Origin: Sphingomonas turrisvirgatae
GTDB taxonomy: Bacteria > Pseudomonadota > Alphaproteobacteria > Sphingomonadales > Sphingomonadaceae
NCBI RefSeq assembly: GCF_001721295.1
Contig: NZ_MDDS01000057.1
Coordinates: 62,001-126,000 of the forward strand
Direction: 5' to 3'
Length of the DNA: 64,000 nucleotides
A program made the translations under genes and the position numbers. Shown one piece after another: positions 44,730 through 55,631 of the stretch; within the stretch, counting starts at the first letter, position 1; every line of letters starts with the position of its first letter. Below the pieces are notes generated by a model that worked only from the letters and a program-made list of their open reading frames with translations, did not search any database and was not told the DNA's origin.

Positions 44730-45904
44730 GCCGACACCTTCGCATAGGCGGCGCCCGCGGCCGGAGCGACCTTCACCGGCTGAGCACGCCCCAGTCCGGC
44801 CGACGCATAATCGGCGTCGATCGACTCGACCAGGTCGGCCAGATCGCGCACCGCGTCGGGGCGCCCAACGCTGCGCGCGCATGCCGCGGCATTCGCCAGC
44901 GCCACCGGCTCGAGTCCCAGCTTCTGGATCTGTTTCGCCAGCTCCTGCGCCGTGAACGCCCGCTGCGGGATCGTCCGCGCCCCGCCCGCCGCGCTGATCT
45001 CGCGCGCATTCGCGGCCTGGTGGTCGTCGGTCGCCCCGGGCAGCGGCACCAGGATCGCCGGACGTCCGGCTGCGGTCAGCTCAGCGACCGTCGAGGCGCC
45101 CGCGCGCGCAATCACGACGTGCGACCAGGCCAGGCGTTCGGGCAGGTCAGGGAGATAGGTCGCGATCTCGGCCGGGATGCCATGCTCGAGATATTTGCGG
45201 CGCACCTCGTCAATGTCTTCGATCCGCGCCTGATGCGTCACTTGCAGCCGCCGGCGGAAATGCATCGGCAACAGCGCCAAGCCGTCGGGCACCACTTCGC
45301 TCAGGATCGATGCGCCCTGGCTTCCACCAGTCACCAGCACGCGGAAGATGCCGTCTTCGTCCAGCGGAGGATAAGGCTTCAGCCGCAGGTCCAGCACTGC
45401 CTCGCGCACCGGATTGCCCACGAGATGCACCCGGTCCTCATACCCCGGCTTCAACCGCTCGACCTTGTCATAGCTCGTGGCGATCGCATCGACCTTGCCC
45501 GCGACCAGCCGGTTGACGCGGCCCAGCACGGCGTTCTGCTCGTGGATCACGGTCGGCACCTTCGCCGCAAACGCCGCGAGGAGCGCGGGGAGCGAGGCAT
45601 AGCCGCCAAATGCCACCACCGCCGCGGGCTTGAACTCGCGGTATAATTTCAGCGCGGCCGACCGTCCCTGCCGCATCGCATTTGCCGCCTTCAGCCAGCC
45701 GATCGGCCCGCCCGACAGGCGCGATGCCGGCACCACCCGCGTCTCGATCCCGTCGAACAGGTCGGGAAAGCGCACGCCGCGCGCATCGCTCACCAGCGCG
45801 ACCTTGTGCCCGCGCTTCATCAACTCCGCCGCAAGCGCCGCCGCCGGGACCATGTGCCCGCCGGTGCCGCCTGCGGCCAATACGTAATGCTTACCCGAAC
45901 CCAT
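44726..45904 (-). CDS. murG: UDP-GlcNAc transferase MurG (lipid II synthesis)
   Basis: This peripheral inner-membrane GT28 glycosyltransferase converts lipid I to lipid II. The 392-aa protein shows the first G loop [20 protein letters not shown], the third G loop [37 protein letters not shown], and the donor-binding [20 protein letters not shown] followed by [18 protein letters not shown] 45904 is preferred over the TTG immediately before it. The gene lies three bases after the ftsW stop and overlaps murC at its end. Confidence 0.97.
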   Translation of the reverse strand: MGSGKHYVLAAGGTGGHMVPAAALAAELMKRGHKVALVSDARGVRFPDLFDGIETRVVPASRLSGGPIGWLKAANAMRQGRSAALKLYREFKPAAVVAFGGYASLPALLAAFAAKVPTVIHEQNAVLGRVNRLVAGKVDAIATSYDKVERLKPGYEDRVHLVGNPVREAVLDLRLKPYPPLDEDGIFRVLVTGGSQGASILSEVVPDGLALLPMHFRRRLQVTHQARIEDIDEVRRKYLEHGIPAEIATYLPDLPERLAWSHVVIARAGASTVAELTAAGRPAILVPLPGATDDHQAANAREISAAGGARTIPQRAFTAQELAKQIQKLGLEPVALANAAACARSVGRPDAVRDLADLVESIDADYASAGLGRAQPVKVAPAAGAAYAKVSA

Positions 45905-45907
45905 CAA

Positions 45908-47131
45908 TCAATTGCCTCGAACCGTATAGGGCGAGCGCTTCAGATACGGGTTCCGGCGCGTGAACGCGAGCAAAAGCCCCATGCCGATCGACAGCGCGAT
46001 CATCGAACTGCCGCCATATGAGATGAACGGCAACGTCATTCCCTTGGAAGGCGCGAGCCCCGTGTTCACCGCCATGTTGATCAGCGCCTGCAGCCCGAAC
46101 TGCGCCGCAAGTCCCGCGGCGGCGAGCAGGCGGAAATTATCCTCCTCGTCCAGCAGCTTGATCAGCACGCGAATGACGATGGCCAAATACAGGATGGCGA
46201 TACCCATGCAGGCGATCAGGCCAAATTCCTCGCCTACGACCGAGAAGATGTAATCGGTATGCGCCTCGGGCAGCTTGAACTTGACCGTGCCGCCGCCCGG
46301 ACCCGTGCCGGTCGCGCCGCCGGCGGTGATGACGGCATGCGACATATCAGTTTGATAATGGTCCGCCGCCGCCTTGGCCGGGTCGGGAAACAGGAACGCG
46401 TCGATCCGCGTGCGCGCCGTGTCATAGAAGAGGTAAGCGCTGATCACCCCCGCCACCACAAGACCGCCGAGGAAGCCGATCGCCCTGCCCGAAATGCCGG
46501 CCAGCATCAACAGCACGATCCACACCATGCCGAATATCATGGTCTGTCCGAAATCGGGCTGCTTCATCAGCAGCGCAGCGACCAAGACGGTCAGCACCCC
46601 GGTCAGGGGAATCACCGGCAGGCTCTCATCCTTCGCACGCAGCGACAGGAACCAGGCGGTGGTCACGATGAAGAAAGGCTTGAGGAACTCGGACGGCTGG
46701 AAGCTTGCAATGCCAAAGCCGATCCAGCGCCGCGCGCCGTTCACTTCGGCGCCGAAGAACCCGGCCAGGGCGACGAGCACCAGGCACACCGCCATGCCGA
46801 CGATCGACATGCGGCGCGCCACGCTGACGGGCAGCATCGATACAACGAACAGCACGGGTAGCGATAGCCCGACCCACAGCGCCTGCCGCCAGAAATAGTG
46901 CATCGACGCGAACTGCTTGGCCTCGCCCGAATAGCGCACGGCCGAAGCAGGCGATGCCGCCGCGACGGCGATCAGCCCGATACCGACCAGCAAAAGCGCG
47001 AGCAGCAACAGCACCCGGTCGATTTCCCAGAACCACAATCCGATGCTCGAATTGCTGCCCCGGCTCAATTTGTCCTCGAACCGTGCGCGCCACCCGCGCA
47101 GCGCCGGCACATTCCGCCGCACGTCGGTCAT
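45908..47131 (-). CDS. ftsW: Lipid II polymerase FtsW (SEDS)
   Basis: This multi-span SEDS glycosyltransferase works with FtsI to build septal peptidoglycan. The 407-aa protein has about ten hydrophobic segments, with ARRWIGFGIASFQPSEFLKP, the catalytic-region KQPDFGQTMIFGMVWIVLLM, and the family signatures PEAHTDYIFSVVGEEFGLI, INMAVNTGLAPSKGMTLPFI and SYGGSSMIALSIGMGLLL. The order murD-ftsW-murG is standard. The ATG overlaps the murD stop. Confidence 0.97.
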   Translation of the reverse strand: MTDVRRNVPALRGWRARFEDKLSRGSNSSIGLWFWEIDRVLLLLALLLVGIGLIAVAAASPASAVRYSGEAKQFASMHYFWRQALWVGLSLPVLFVVSMLPVSVARRMSIVGMAVCLVLVALAGFFGAEVNGARRWIGFGIASFQPSEFLKPFFIVTTAWFLSLRAKDESLPVIPLTGVLTVLVAALLMKQPDFGQTMIFGMVWIVLLMLAGISGRAIGFLGGLVVAGVISAYLFYDTARTRIDAFLFPDPAKAAADHYQTDMSHAVITAGGATGTGPGGGTVKFKLPEAHTDYIFSVVGEEFGLIACMGIAILYLAIVIRVLIKLLDEEDNFRLLAAAGLAAQFGLQALINMAVNTGLAPSKGMTLPFISYGGSSMIALSIGMGLLLAFTRRNPYLKRSPYTVRGN

Positions 47132-48417
47132 TCCAGTGCCCCCACTGCCGCGCGAAATTGCGCGCCCCGATCCTCATAGTCCTTGAACTGGTCGAACGAC
47201 GCGCAGGCAGGCGACAGCAGCACCGTCTCGCCGGGCCGCGCCTTCGCCGCCGCCGCCCTGACCGCCGCTTCCAGCGTATCGCTTTGCTCGACCGGCATCT
47301 CGTCCTTCAGCAAGTCGGCGAACATGCTCGCCGACGCGCCGATCGTATAGGCATGGCGCACGTTAGGGAATCCCGGACGACATGCCTCCAGGTCATTGGT
47401 CTTGGCCTGACCCCCCAGAATCCAGTGGATATCCTTGAACGCCGACAGCGCCGGCGCGGTCGAGGTGGGATTGGTCGCCTTGCTGTCGTTAACGAACAGG
47501 ACGCCGCTCCTGGTTGCGACCCGCTCCATGCGGTGCGGCAGGCCCGGAAATGTCTCAAGTCCGCGATCGATGCTCGCCTGATCCACCCCCAACGCCTCGC
47601 ATGCCGCAATCGCCGCCAGCGCATTCTGCGCATTGTGCGGCCCCTGCAGCGTGGGCCAGCGCGACTGGTCGAGGCAAACCCCGGGCGCGATCTTGGTCAG
47701 ATCCTCGGCCCGCCCCGAACGCGACACCTGCTTCGCCACCGCCTGCGAAGCTTCGTCGCCGATCCCGATGATCGCCGCACGCCCCTTCGACTGCATCGCG
47801 AACAGCCGTGCCTTGGACGCGGCATAGCCCTCGAACCCGTCATAGCGGTCGAGATGGTCGGGCGTGATGTTGAGCAGCACCGCGACATCGCAATCCAGGC
47901 GCTGCGTCAGGTCGATCTGATAGCTCGACAACTCCAACACATAGACGCCCCCTGCGGGAAGCGGATCCTGCCCCAAAATCGGCAACCCGATGTTGCCGCC
48001 CAGCCGCGCCGGAACGCCTGCCGTATCGAGGATATGGTGGATCAGCGCCGTGGTGGTGGATTTGCCATTCGTCCCGGTGATCCCCACAACCTTGTGCGGC
48101 GGCAGCTCGCCCCGCGCCTGCGCGAACAGCTCGACGTCGCCGATGATCGGCACGCCGGCGTCCCGCGCCTTGTCCGCGATCGGATGCCGGTTGATCGGCA
48201 CCCCCGGCGAAACCACCACGCCGTCAAAGCCCGTCAGGTCGATCTCGACCGGATCGGCCACTGCCGCCCCGGTAACGCTCGCGCGGGCCGCCTCGCTTGA
48301 ATCCCAGGCGGTCACCTCGGCGCCCGCCGCGACCAGCGCGCGCACGGTCGCGGCCCCGGACCTTGCCAGCCCCAGCACCGCATAGCGTTTGCCGCGCCAG
48401 GCAGCGCTGACGATCAC
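47128..48417 (-). CDS. murD: UDP-N-acetylmuramoyl-L-alanine--D-glutamate ligase
   Basis: This adds D-Glu to UDP-MurNAc-L-Ala. The 429-aa protein has [33 protein letters not shown], the ATP loop [60 protein letters not shown] and C-terminal [14 protein letters not shown] with ILGG and [20 protein letters not shown] chose GTG 48417 because it overlaps the mraY stop (GTGA). The upstream frame to 48501 lies inside mraY. Confidence 0.97.
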   Translation of the reverse strand: MIVSAAWRGKRYAVLGLARSGAATVRALVAAGAEVTAWDSSEAARASVTGAAVADPVEIDLTGFDGVVVSPGVPINRHPIADKARDAGVPIIGDVELFAQARGELPPHKVVGITGTNGKSTTTALIHHILDTAGVPARLGGNIGLPILGQDPLPAGGVYVLELSSYQIDLTQRLDCDVAVLLNITPDHLDRYDGFEGYAASKARLFAMQSKGRAAIIGIGDEASQAVAKQVSRSGRAEDLTKIAPGVCLDQSRWPTLQGPHNAQNALAAIAACEALGVDQASIDRGLETFPGLPHRMERVATRSGVLFVNDSKATNPTSTAPALSAFKDIHWILGGQAKTNDLEACRPGFPNVRHAYTIGASASMFADLLKDEMPVEQSDTLEAAVRAAAAKARPGETVLLSPACASFDQFKDYEDRGAQFRAAVGALE

Positions 48418-49484
48418 CGCAGCTTGAGCGTCGAGAGGCCGGCCAGCGCCAGCACGAACGCGATGATCCAGAAACGGATGACGACGGTCGGCTCGCTCCA
48501 CCCCATCTGTTCGAAATGATGGTGGATCGGCGCCATCTTGAACACGCGCTTGCCGGTGCGCTTGTAGAAGAACACCTGGATGATGACGCTCATCGCCTCG
48601 ACCACGAACAGCCCGCCGATGATGCCCAGCACCAGTTCATGGTGCGCCGTCACCGCGATCGCGCCGAGCGCGCCGCCCAGTGCGAGGCTTCCGGTATCGC
48701 CCATGAACACCGCCGCTGGCGGCGCATTGAACCACAGGAAGGCAAGGCCCGCGCCGACGATGGCTCCGCAGAAAATGGCCAGATCGCCTGCTCCCGGCAC
48801 ATGCGGGATGCCGAGATAGCCGGCAAACACCTTGTTACCGGCGAGGTAGACGATCAGCATGAACGCCAGGCTGGCGATGATCACCGGCATGCTGGCGAGA
48901 CCGTCCAGGCCGTCGGTCAGGTTCACAGCATTGCCGAACGCGACGATCGTGAACGCGGCGAACAGAACATAGAACGGTCCCAGATCAACGCTGAATTCGC
49001 TGAAGAACGGCACATACAGCATGGTTCCGTTCTGCTGCGTGATGACCCAGGCGGCCACGCCGGCAATGACGAACTCGCCCAGCAGGCGCACCTTGCCCGA
49101 CACGCCCGCCGTGCTCGCCTTGCGAACCTTGTCGTAATCGTCGAGGAAACCGATCAGCCCGAACCCGATGGTCACGAACAGGCACGCCCAGACATAGGGA
49201 TTGGCCAGGTCCATCCACAGCAGCACCGACAGCGCCAGGCTGGTCAGGATCATCAGGCCGCCCATGGTCGGCGTGCCCCGCTTGGCCAAGTGGCTTTGCG
49301 GCCCGTCGGTGCGGATCGGCTGCCCCTTGCCCTGCCGCACACGCAGCCAGCCAATGAAGCGCGGTCCGATGATCAGGCCGATCAGCAACGCTGTCGCCAC
49401 CGCTGCGCCCGTGCGGAACGACAGGTAGCGGATCAGGTTGAGGATGGAGGGAAAACCCAGCCATTCGGCGATCTGGTACAACAT
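48414..49484 (-). CDS. mraY: Phospho-N-acetylmuramoyl-pentapeptide-transferase
   Basis: This integral-membrane enzyme makes lipid I from UDP-MurNAc-pentapeptide and undecaprenyl phosphate. The 356-aa protein has about ten spans. Conserved loops are [20 protein letters not shown], the Asp pair in [56 protein letters not shown], and the C-terminal [23 protein letters not shown] 49484 follows the murF stop by five bases. Confidence 0.97.
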   Translation of the reverse strand: MLYQIAEWLGFPSILNLIRYLSFRTGAAVATALLIGLIIGPRFIGWLRVRQGKGQPIRTDGPQSHLAKRGTPTMGGLMILTSLALSVLLWMDLANPYVWACLFVTIGFGLIGFLDDYDKVRKASTAGVSGKVRLLGEFVIAGVAAWVITQQNGTMLYVPFFSEFSVDLGPFYVLFAAFTIVAFGNAVNLTDGLDGLASMPVIIASLAFMLIVYLAGNKVFAGYLGIPHVPGAGDLAIFCGAIVGAGLAFLWFNAPPAAVFMGDTGSLALGGALGAIAVTAHHELVLGIIGGLFVVEAMSVIIQVFFYKRTGKRVFKMAPIHHHFEQMGWSEPTVVIRFWIIAFVLALAGLSTLKLR

Positions 49485-49489
49485 GCCGC

Positions 49490-50869
49490 CTACGCCCTTC
49501 CCTGCAGCGCCGCGACGACCCGCGACAGCCCGACCCCGTTCGATCCCTTGATGAGAACCGCGTCGCCCGCTCGCAGCATCATGTGCAGCGCGTCGCGGGC
49601 TGCGGCGGCGTCGGCCACATGGCGCAATTCGACCCGGCCCTCAAGCGCGCCGGCAAGTGGCGCCATCCCCTCACCGACCAGAAGCAACGCTTCGACGTTT
49701 GCGCCAAGGATCGGCTCGGCCAAAGCGGCATGATAGGCGTCGGATTCGTCGCCAAGCTCGCGCATTTCGCCCAGTACTGCCAGGCGCCGCGACGCGCGCG
49801 TTTCCGCCAGCACCGCCAGCGTCGCGCACATCGAAGACGGGTTGGCATTATAGCTTTCGTCGATGATCAGCGCCGTGCCGTCGTCCACCGCCGTCTTGAA
49901 ACGGGCGCCGCGCCCCGCCAGCCCGTCCATCTCGGCCAGCGCCAGACCCGCCTGCTCCAGGTCGCCGCCGGCCGCATCGACTGCTGCCAGCACTGCCATG
50001 GCATTGGCGACCCAATGATCGCCCGGTTGCGACAGCGTGAAGCTCAGCGTGCGGTCCGCGCCGATCTGCGCGGTGACGAACGTACCGCCCGGCTGACCCG
50101 GCAGGACTTCGATCGCGCGAACGTCCGCGCCGTCATTCAGCCCGAACGTCACGATCTTGTCCGCATGCCCCTGCGCCGCGCCGATCAGCCGCTCGCGATA
50201 CGGGCTGTCGAACGGCACGATCGCCGTCCCGCCCGGCTCCAGCCCCTGGAATATCTCGCCCTTGGCATCGGCGATCGCCTCGACGCTGTCGAAGAATTCG
50301 GTATGTGCGGGCGCGATCGTCGTCACGATGGCGATATGCGGACGAACCATGTGCGTCAGCGCCAGAAGTTCGCCGGCATGGTTCATGCCCATCTCGAACA
50401 CGCCATACAGCGTCTCGCGCGGCATCCGCGACAGGCTCAGCGGCACCCCGGTATGGTTGTTATAGCTCTTGACCGAACGGTGCGTCAGCCCCGGCGCGGC
50501 GCGGTCGAGACATTCGAACAATGCTTCCTTCGTCCCGGTCTTGCCGACCGATCCGGTGACGCCGATCACCACGCCGCCCATGCGCTTGCGGCTGGCCCGG
50601 GCGAGGTTTTCCAGCGCCACCGTCGTGTCGCCGACCAGGATGTGGGGATGGTCCGTCGGCTGCGACACGACCGCGCCTGCCGCGCCGCTGGCGAACGCCT
50701 GATCCAGGAAGTTGTGGCCATCGGTCAGCTCACCGGTCAGCGCGAAGAACAGTGCCCCCGGCCCCACCTCCCGGCTGTCGAACGCCACCGCATCGACGGC
50801 GAACGGTTCGGACGCTGCGCCGCCCATCGCGGCGGCCAGTTCATCGGAGGTCCACAGCGGCTCGCTCAT
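49490..50869 (-). CDS. murF: UDP-MurNAc-tripeptide--D-alanyl-D-alanine ligase
   Basis: This adds the D-Ala-D-Ala dipeptide. The 459-aa protein has [20 protein letters not shown], the ATP loop [20 protein letters not shown] (Gly-Thr after the Lys instead of the usual Thr-Thr), [36 protein letters not shown] and [15 protein letters not shown], with the C-terminal [11 protein letters not shown] and [16 protein letters not shown] 50869 overlaps the murE stop (ATGA). Confidence 0.96.
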   Translation of the reverse strand: MSEPLWTSDELAAAMGGAASEPFAVDAVAFDSREVGPGALFFALTGELTDGHNFLDQAFASGAAGAVVSQPTDHPHILVGDTTVALENLARASRKRMGGVVIGVTGSVGKTGTKEALFECLDRAAPGLTHRSVKSYNNHTGVPLSLSRMPRETLYGVFEMGMNHAGELLALTHMVRPHIAIVTTIAPAHTEFFDSVEAIADAKGEIFQGLEPGGTAIVPFDSPYRERLIGAAQGHADKIVTFGLNDGADVRAIEVLPGQPGGTFVTAQIGADRTLSFTLSQPGDHWVANAMAVLAAVDAAGGDLEQAGLALAEMDGLAGRGARFKTAVDDGTALIIDESYNANPSSMCATLAVLAETRASRRLAVLGEMRELGDESDAYHAALAEPILGANVEALLLVGEGMAPLAGALEGRVELRHVADAAAARDALHMMLRAGDAVLIKGSNGVGLSRVVAALQGRA

Positions 50870-52284
50870 TGCGCCGCGACCTCGCGTGCGACCGTGACAT
50901 CGTCGAACGGCAGGACCAGGTCGCCGACCACCTGTCCCTGCTCATGCCCCTTGCCGGCTATCAGCACGATATCCTGCGCGCCGGCCTGTCCGATCGCGGC
51001 CGCGATCGCCGCGCGCCGGTCGCCGATCTCGGTCGCGCCGGGGCAGCCCTTCATAACCTCGGCACGGATCAGTGCCGCATCCTCGCCGCGCGGATTGTCA
51101 TCGGTCACGATCACGATGTCCGCGCCGGCAGCTGCCGCCTGCCCCATCGGTTCGCGCTTGCCTGAATCGCGGTCGCCGCCCGCGCCGACCACGATGATCA
51201 ATCGCCCTGCGGCATGCGGCTTCAACGCCGCGATTGCTGCCTCGATCGCATCGGGCGTGTGCGCGTAATCGACATAGACCGGCGCCCCGCTGCGGCTGAT
51301 CGCCGCGCGCTCCAGACGCCCCCGCACCGGCTGCAACCGCGCCAGGTTGGCGAAAGTCGTGGCCGCATCGCCGCCTGTCGCGATCACCAACGCCGCCGCG
51401 ATCAGTGCATTTGCCGCCTGATAGGCGCCGATCAGCGGCAGGTTGAGGCGATGCTCGGCCCCGTCGAACGCCACGACCAGCTTCTGGTCGAGCAGCGTCG
51501 GCTCGCGCGAAACCAGCCGCAGCGTGTCGCCATGTTCGCCGACCGTCATGATCCGGTTGCCGCGGAACCGTGCGATGTCGATCACACGCTCCGAGTGCGG
51601 ATCGTCGGCCCATACCACGGCGGTGCCGTCATCGCTCAGCACATCGGAGAACAGCCGCTGCTTGGCCGCGAAATATTCCGCCATGTCGGCATGATAGTCG
51701 AGGTGGTCGCGCGACAGGTTGGTGAACGCTGCTGCCCTTACCGGCAGCCCTTCGATGCGATATTGCGACAGGCCGTGGCTCGACGCTTCGAACGCCAGAT
51801 GCGTCACCCCCTCGCGCGCCAGTCCCGCCACGTTGGACAGAAAAGTGACGACGTCCGGCGTGGTCAGGCCGGTCGATACTCGCTCGTCCGCCGTCGTGAC
51901 GCCGAGCGTGCCGATCGACGCGGCATGATGCCCCGCCATCCGCCATAATTGCCGGACCATCTCGACCGTCGAAGTCTTGCCGTTGGTACCGGTGACGGCG
52001 ACGGTCGTCTCGGGAAACGGCGCGAAGAAGCGTGCCGCAATCCGCGCGAACTCGGTCCGCGGATGATCCGTCGCCAGATGCGCGGCCCCTTCCACTTTCA
52101 CTTCCGGCCGCGCCACCACCGCCACCGCGCCGCTGGCGATCGCTTGCGCAATAAAGTCCTCGCCATTGAAGCGGGCGCCGCGGAAAGCGCCAAATACCGT
52201 GCCCGGCGCGACCTTGCGGTGATCGATGGCAAAGCCGGTGACGATCGTATCTTCGGCGCCGCCGGTCAGCTCGCCCAGCCTCAC
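50866..52284 (-). CDS. murE: UDP-MurNAc-L-alanyl-D-glutamate--2,6-diaminopimelate ligase
   Basis: This adds the third stem residue. The 472-aa protein has DHRKVAPGTVFGAFRGARFN, the ATP loop VAVTGTNGKTSTVEMVRQLW, FEASSHGLSQYRIEGLPVRA, NLSRDHLDYHADMAEYFAAK and VDYAHTPDAIEAAIAALKPH. The residue-selecting motif is TDDNPRGEDAALIRAEVMKG; DNPR predicts meso-diaminopimelate rather than lysine. GTG 52284 overlaps the ftsI stop (GTGA), and its stop overlaps the murF ATG. Confidence 0.97.
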   Translation of the reverse strand: MRLGELTGGAEDTIVTGFAIDHRKVAPGTVFGAFRGARFNGEDFIAQAIASGAVAVVARPEVKVEGAAHLATDHPRTEFARIAARFFAPFPETTVAVTGTNGKTSTVEMVRQLWRMAGHHAASIGTLGVTTADERVSTGLTTPDVVTFLSNVAGLAREGVTHLAFEASSHGLSQYRIEGLPVRAAAFTNLSRDHLDYHADMAEYFAAKQRLFSDVLSDDGTAVVWADDPHSERVIDIARFRGNRIMTVGEHGDTLRLVSREPTLLDQKLVVAFDGAEHRLNLPLIGAYQAANALIAAALVIATGGDAATTFANLARLQPVRGRLERAAISRSGAPVYVDYAHTPDAIEAAIAALKPHAAGRLIIVVGAGGDRDSGKREPMGQAAAAGADIVIVTDDNPRGEDAALIRAEVMKGCPGATEIGDRRAAIAAAIGQAGAQDIVLIAGKGHEQGQVVGDLVLPFDDVTVAREVAAQ

Positions 52285-54035
52285 TCCCCCGCTCCCGGCG
52301 CCACGACAGGGCCAGTGACGGCGGCGGTTTTCGTCGCGTTCTTAGGCTTGGCCTCCCACAGCAGCGGGATGAGGTCGGACACGTTCACGTCGCGCGTCTC
52401 GTCGGGCACCACGCCCAGCATCGCGCCAGTGCGCATGACCACGCGATTGACGACCGGCGCCGCGGTCCATCCCGCTGTCGAAAGACCGAACGACTGCGCA
52501 TTACCAATGGGAGAATCGAGCATCACCAGCACCACATAGCGCGGTGCGTCCATGGGGAAAGCCGCCGCGAAGGTGGAGACGTTCTGGTTGCGTTTGTAGC
52601 CGCCAGCGCCGGGCACTTCGGCGGTGCCGGTCTTGCCGCCCACCCGATAACCCGGCGCATCGGCCTTGCTGCCCGTACCGTGAGTCACGATCAACCGCAG
52701 CAACTGCCGCATCCGCGCGCTGGTCGCTTCGGAAAACACGCGACGGCCCTGCGCACTCTGGCCCGGTTCGATCTTGCGCAGCGTCGCTGGGTGCCACACT
52801 CCGCCATTCACCAGCGCGGCATAGGCGCTGGCCAGATGAAGCGGCGTCACGGCGATGCCATGGCCGTACGCCGTCGTCATCACCGTCGTACGCGCCCAGA
52901 ATTTCGGCCAGAGCGGACCGGCCAGCCCGCCCAACTCGACCGTCGGCTTGTGATCGAAGCCCAAGTTGCGGAACAGCTGCTCCATCCGCTCCTTGCCCAG
53001 TTCGTCCGCGATCCGCGCGGTCGCGATGTTGGACGAATGGATCAGCGTCTCGGGCACGTTGATCCACCGGCCCATCGGATGATCGTCCTTGATCCGGAAC
53101 CGGCCGACCTGCAGCGGCGCGGTCGCGTCATAGCGCTTGGCCATCGACGGCACGACGCCGGTCTCGATCGCCGCCGCCATGGTCAGCGGCTTGAAGGTCG
53201 AACCCAGCTCGTAGACGCTCTGCGTGACGTTGTTGCGGAAATGCTCGGGATTGGATCCCTTGACGTTGTTCGGATTGAACGTCGGCAGCGAAGCGACCGC
53301 GACCAGCTCGCCGGTCGCGACGTCCATGATCAGACCCGCCGCGCCGCGCGCCCGAAAGCTGGTCATTGCCTGGCCCAGCTCGCTTTCCAGCGCGGCCTGC
53401 GCCCGCAGGTCGAGCGACAGCGCCACAGGCTTGCCGCGCGCGGCCGGGTCGGTCAGCTGCTTGTCGAGCGCCAGCTCCATGCCGAATGCGCCCTTGCCGT
53501 CAAAATCGACATAGCCGAGCGTGTGGGCGGCCAGCGCCGCCTGTGGATACAGCCGCTGCGGCTCGCGCGCGAACTCGATCCCCGGTTCGCCAAGCGCGTG
53601 CACCGCTGCCACCAGCTCGGGCACTGCGCGGCGCTTGAGATAGGTGAATTTCGAGCCGCTGTTCAACAGCGCGCGATATTCGCTCGCGCTCTTGCCCGGC
53701 AGCGTCGCCGCCAGCATCCGCGCCAGCTCGTTCTTATCGCCGATCACCTTCCCCGGGAACACGCCGATCGACCATGCATCAATCGTCCGGGCAAGCGGTG
53801 CGCCGTTACGGTCGACCAGATCGCCGCGCAGCGGCACCAGCATGGCGTTGATGCTTGGCGCGCTTGCCGGCTCGGCGAACAGCGCGAGCAGTGCCAGCCG
53901 GCCGATGATCACCGCAATCCCCGCCGCAAACAGCAGCGCGAGGATCATCAGCCGCACATGCGCGACCGCGATCCCCATATGCCGGGAACCCGACCGGGGG
54001 CGATCGCGCAGCGCGGGGGCGACAAGGACGGTCAC
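52281..54035 (-). CDS. ftsI: Septal penicillin-binding protein 3 (FtsI)
   Basis: This is the division-specific class B transpeptidase that cross-links septal peptidoglycan with FtsW. The 584-aa protein has a single membrane helix near residues 28-53, the pedestal domain RGDLVDRNGAPLARTIDAWS, and the transpeptidase triad. The triad is the nucleophile Ser279 in LGSTFKPLTMAAAI, SSN in LIHSSNIATARIADELGKE, and KTG in YRVGGKTGTAEVPGAGGYKR. GTG 54035 overlaps the ftsL stop; its stop overlaps the murE GTG. Confidence 0.97.
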   Translation of the reverse strand: MTVLVAPALRDRPRSGSRHMGIAVAHVRLMILALLFAAGIAVIIGRLALLALFAEPASAPSINAMLVPLRGDLVDRNGAPLARTIDAWSIGVFPGKVIGDKNELARMLAATLPGKSASEYRALLNSGSKFTYLKRRAVPELVAAVHALGEPGIEFAREPQRLYPQAALAAHTLGYVDFDGKGAFGMELALDKQLTDPAARGKPVALSLDLRAQAALESELGQAMTSFRARGAAGLIMDVATGELVAVASLPTFNPNNVKGSNPEHFRNNVTQSVYELGSTFKPLTMAAAIETGVVPSMAKRYDATAPLQVGRFRIKDDHPMGRWINVPETLIHSSNIATARIADELGKERMEQLFRNLGFDHKPTVELGGLAGPLWPKFWARTTVMTTAYGHGIAVTPLHLASAYAALVNGGVWHPATLRKIEPGQSAQGRRVFSEATSARMRQLLRLIVTHGTGSKADAPGYRVGGKTGTAEVPGAGGYKRNQNVSTFAAAFPMDAPRYVVLVMLDSPIGNAQSFGLSTAGWTAAPVVNRVVMRTGAMLGVVPDETRDVNVSDLIPLLWEAKPKNATKTAAVTGPVVAPGAGE

Positions 54036-54670
54036 CGGATTTTCTTCGCCTCCGCACGAACGCCCTGCATCAGATCACCGAACGAGCTGTCCTTCAACAG
54101 CTTGCTGTCCAACGCCGCGACCGCCTGATCCTTCGCCTTGACGGGCACCGCCTTTATCGGCTTGGCCACGGCTGCGGCGATCGTCGCAGGCTTGATCGGC
54201 GACGTCGCGGCGACGGCGACCGGCTTGGAGGGCGCGATCGCTTTGACAGCAGCAGCAGCAGCCGGCTTGCCCGCCACGGCGGGTACCGCGTCGCTCGCCG
54301 TCCTGGCGCCTGCCACGATCTCGGGCACGCCTTCCGGCACCACCATGGCGGCATAGCGCTGGGCCAGACCATCGCCCTCCAGCGGTCGCAGTTGCGCCAG
54401 CGCCGTATCGCCCGGCAGGAACTGCGCCGGTGTCGGCGCGGTATAGCGCATCACGTCGCCATTCCAGCGTTCGAGCTGAGCCAGGTTCGCGCGCGTATCG
54501 AATTCGGTCTCCAGGCCGCGGATATCCTTGTGCGCCTTGGCAATCGCGCGCTCAAGCTGCTCGACCCGCGCGCGCTCGGACGCGACCTGCGAGGATACGA
54601 GGTAGCAGCCGGGAGCAACGACCACCCCCGTCAGAAACCACCCGAATCCATTCAACGCCTTGATCGCCAT
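54032..54670 (-). CDS. ftsL: FtsL-like divisome protein with extended tail
   Basis: Assigned mainly by position between rsmH and ftsI and by architecture. The 212-aa protein has a short cytoplasmic start, one membrane helix (residues about 7-27, GFGWFLTGVVVAPGCYLVSS) and a coiled coil (about 28-52, SERARVEQLERAIAKAHKDI). Sequence identity with known FtsL is low, as usual for this protein. Unlike the common ~110-aa FtsL, it carries an Ala/Pro/Lys-rich extension (about 125-190). ATG 54670 has GGAGGG 4 bases upstream. Its stop overlaps the ftsI GTG. Confidence 0.75.
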   Translation of the reverse strand: MAIKALNGFGWFLTGVVVAPGCYLVSSQVASERARVEQLERAIAKAHKDIRGLETEFDTRANLAQLERWNGDVMRYTAPTPAQFLPGDTALAQLRPLEGDGLAQRYAAMVVPEGVPEIVAGARTASDAVPAVAGKPAAAAAVKAIAPSKPVAVAATSPIKPATIAAAVAKPIKAVPVKAKDQAVAALDSKLLKDSSFGDLMQGVRAEAKKIR

Positions 54671-54680
54671 TCCGCCCTCC

Positions 54681-55631
54681 TCAGTCCCCTGCCCGGTCGG
54701 ACCAGGCCGCCGCCGCGCTGCGCCGCGCGACGCGAAGCGTCGCGGACCGGGCGCGCGGATTTGCCGCAATCTCCGCCTCGCTCGGCCGCACGGCCTTGGC
54801 GGGCTTCTCGAAACTCGGTGCTCGGGCCGCAGCGGCGGCAGGCAGATGGCGGGAACCGGCCGGCTCGCTGCCGCTGCGCTCGCGCAGGAATTTCTTGACC
54901 ATCCGGTCTTCCAGGCTGTGGAACGTCACGATCGCCAGTCGCCCGCCCGGCTTCAGCACGCGTTCCGCCGCGGCCAACCCCTGCGCCAGCTCGTCCAGTT
55001 CGCGGTTCACATGGATGCGGATCGCCTGGAAGGTACGCGTCGCCGGGTCCTTCTTGTCGTGCGGCTTGTGGCCCAGCGCCTTGCGCACGACGTTTGCCAG
55101 CTCACCGGTGCGGGTCAGCGGCCGCGCCGCGACGATCGCCCTGGCAACGCGGCGCGATCGCGGCTCCTCGCCATAATGGAACAGCACGTCGGCGATCTCG
55201 GCCTCGTCCGCTTCGTTGACGAACTCGGCGGCCGTCATCCCCTCGCCGGCCATGCGCATGTCGAGCGGGCCGTCGCCCTGAAAGCTGAAGCCGCGCTCGG
55301 CCTGGTCGAGCTGCATCGACGAGACACCGATGTCCATCGTCACGCCGTCGACCGGCGTCAGCCCGCGCGTTTCCAGTTCGCTGTCGAGCGACGAGAACGG
55401 CGCCTCGATCAGGGTCAGCTTGCCGTCGCTCGCCGCGACGAGTGCTTGGCCGCCTCCGATCGCGGCAGGATCGCGATCGAAAGCGGCCACCTCGACGCCC
55501 CGCTCGAGGAACGCCCGGGTATATCCGCCCGCACCGAACGTCGCATCGACGTGCCGCTCGCCGGGCTGGAGCGCCAGGCCGTCGATCACTTCGTTCAGCA
55601 GGACGGGGACATGGGGTGAAGCGCCGCTCAC
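54681..55631 (-). CDS. rsmH: 16S rRNA m4C1402 methyltransferase RsmH
   Basis: The product N4-methylates C1402 of 16S rRNA using SAM. The 316-aa protein opens [20 protein letters not shown] and has the SAM loop [20 protein letters not shown], then [60 protein letters not shown] and [23 protein letters not shown] 55631 overlaps the mraZ stop (GTGA), which sets the start; further in-frame sequence upstream lies inside mraZ. Confidence 0.96.
   Translation of the reverse strand: MSGASPHVPVLLNEVIDGLALQPGERHVDATFGAGGYTRAFLERGVEVAAFDRDPAAIGGGQALVAASDGKLTLIEAPFSSLDSELETRGLTPVDGVTMDIGVSSMQLDQAERGFSFQGDGPLDMRMAGEGMTAAEFVNEADEAEIADVLFHYGEEPRSRRVARAIVAARPLTRTGELANVVRKALGHKPHDKKDPATRTFQAIRIHVNRELDELAQGLAAAERVLKPGGRLAIVTFHSLEDRMVKKFLRERSGSEPAGSRHLPAAAAARAPSFEKPAKAVRPSEAEIAANPRARSATLRVARRSAAAAWSDRAGD

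Noticed and set aside
48516..49733. Long open frames on the plus strand opposite the dcw genes (also 49583-51268, 52680-54128, 43398-44747)
   Set aside because: They are antisense to well-conserved Mur and Fts genes, are rich in Arg/His/Gln as expected of GC-rich shadow frames, and match no family.
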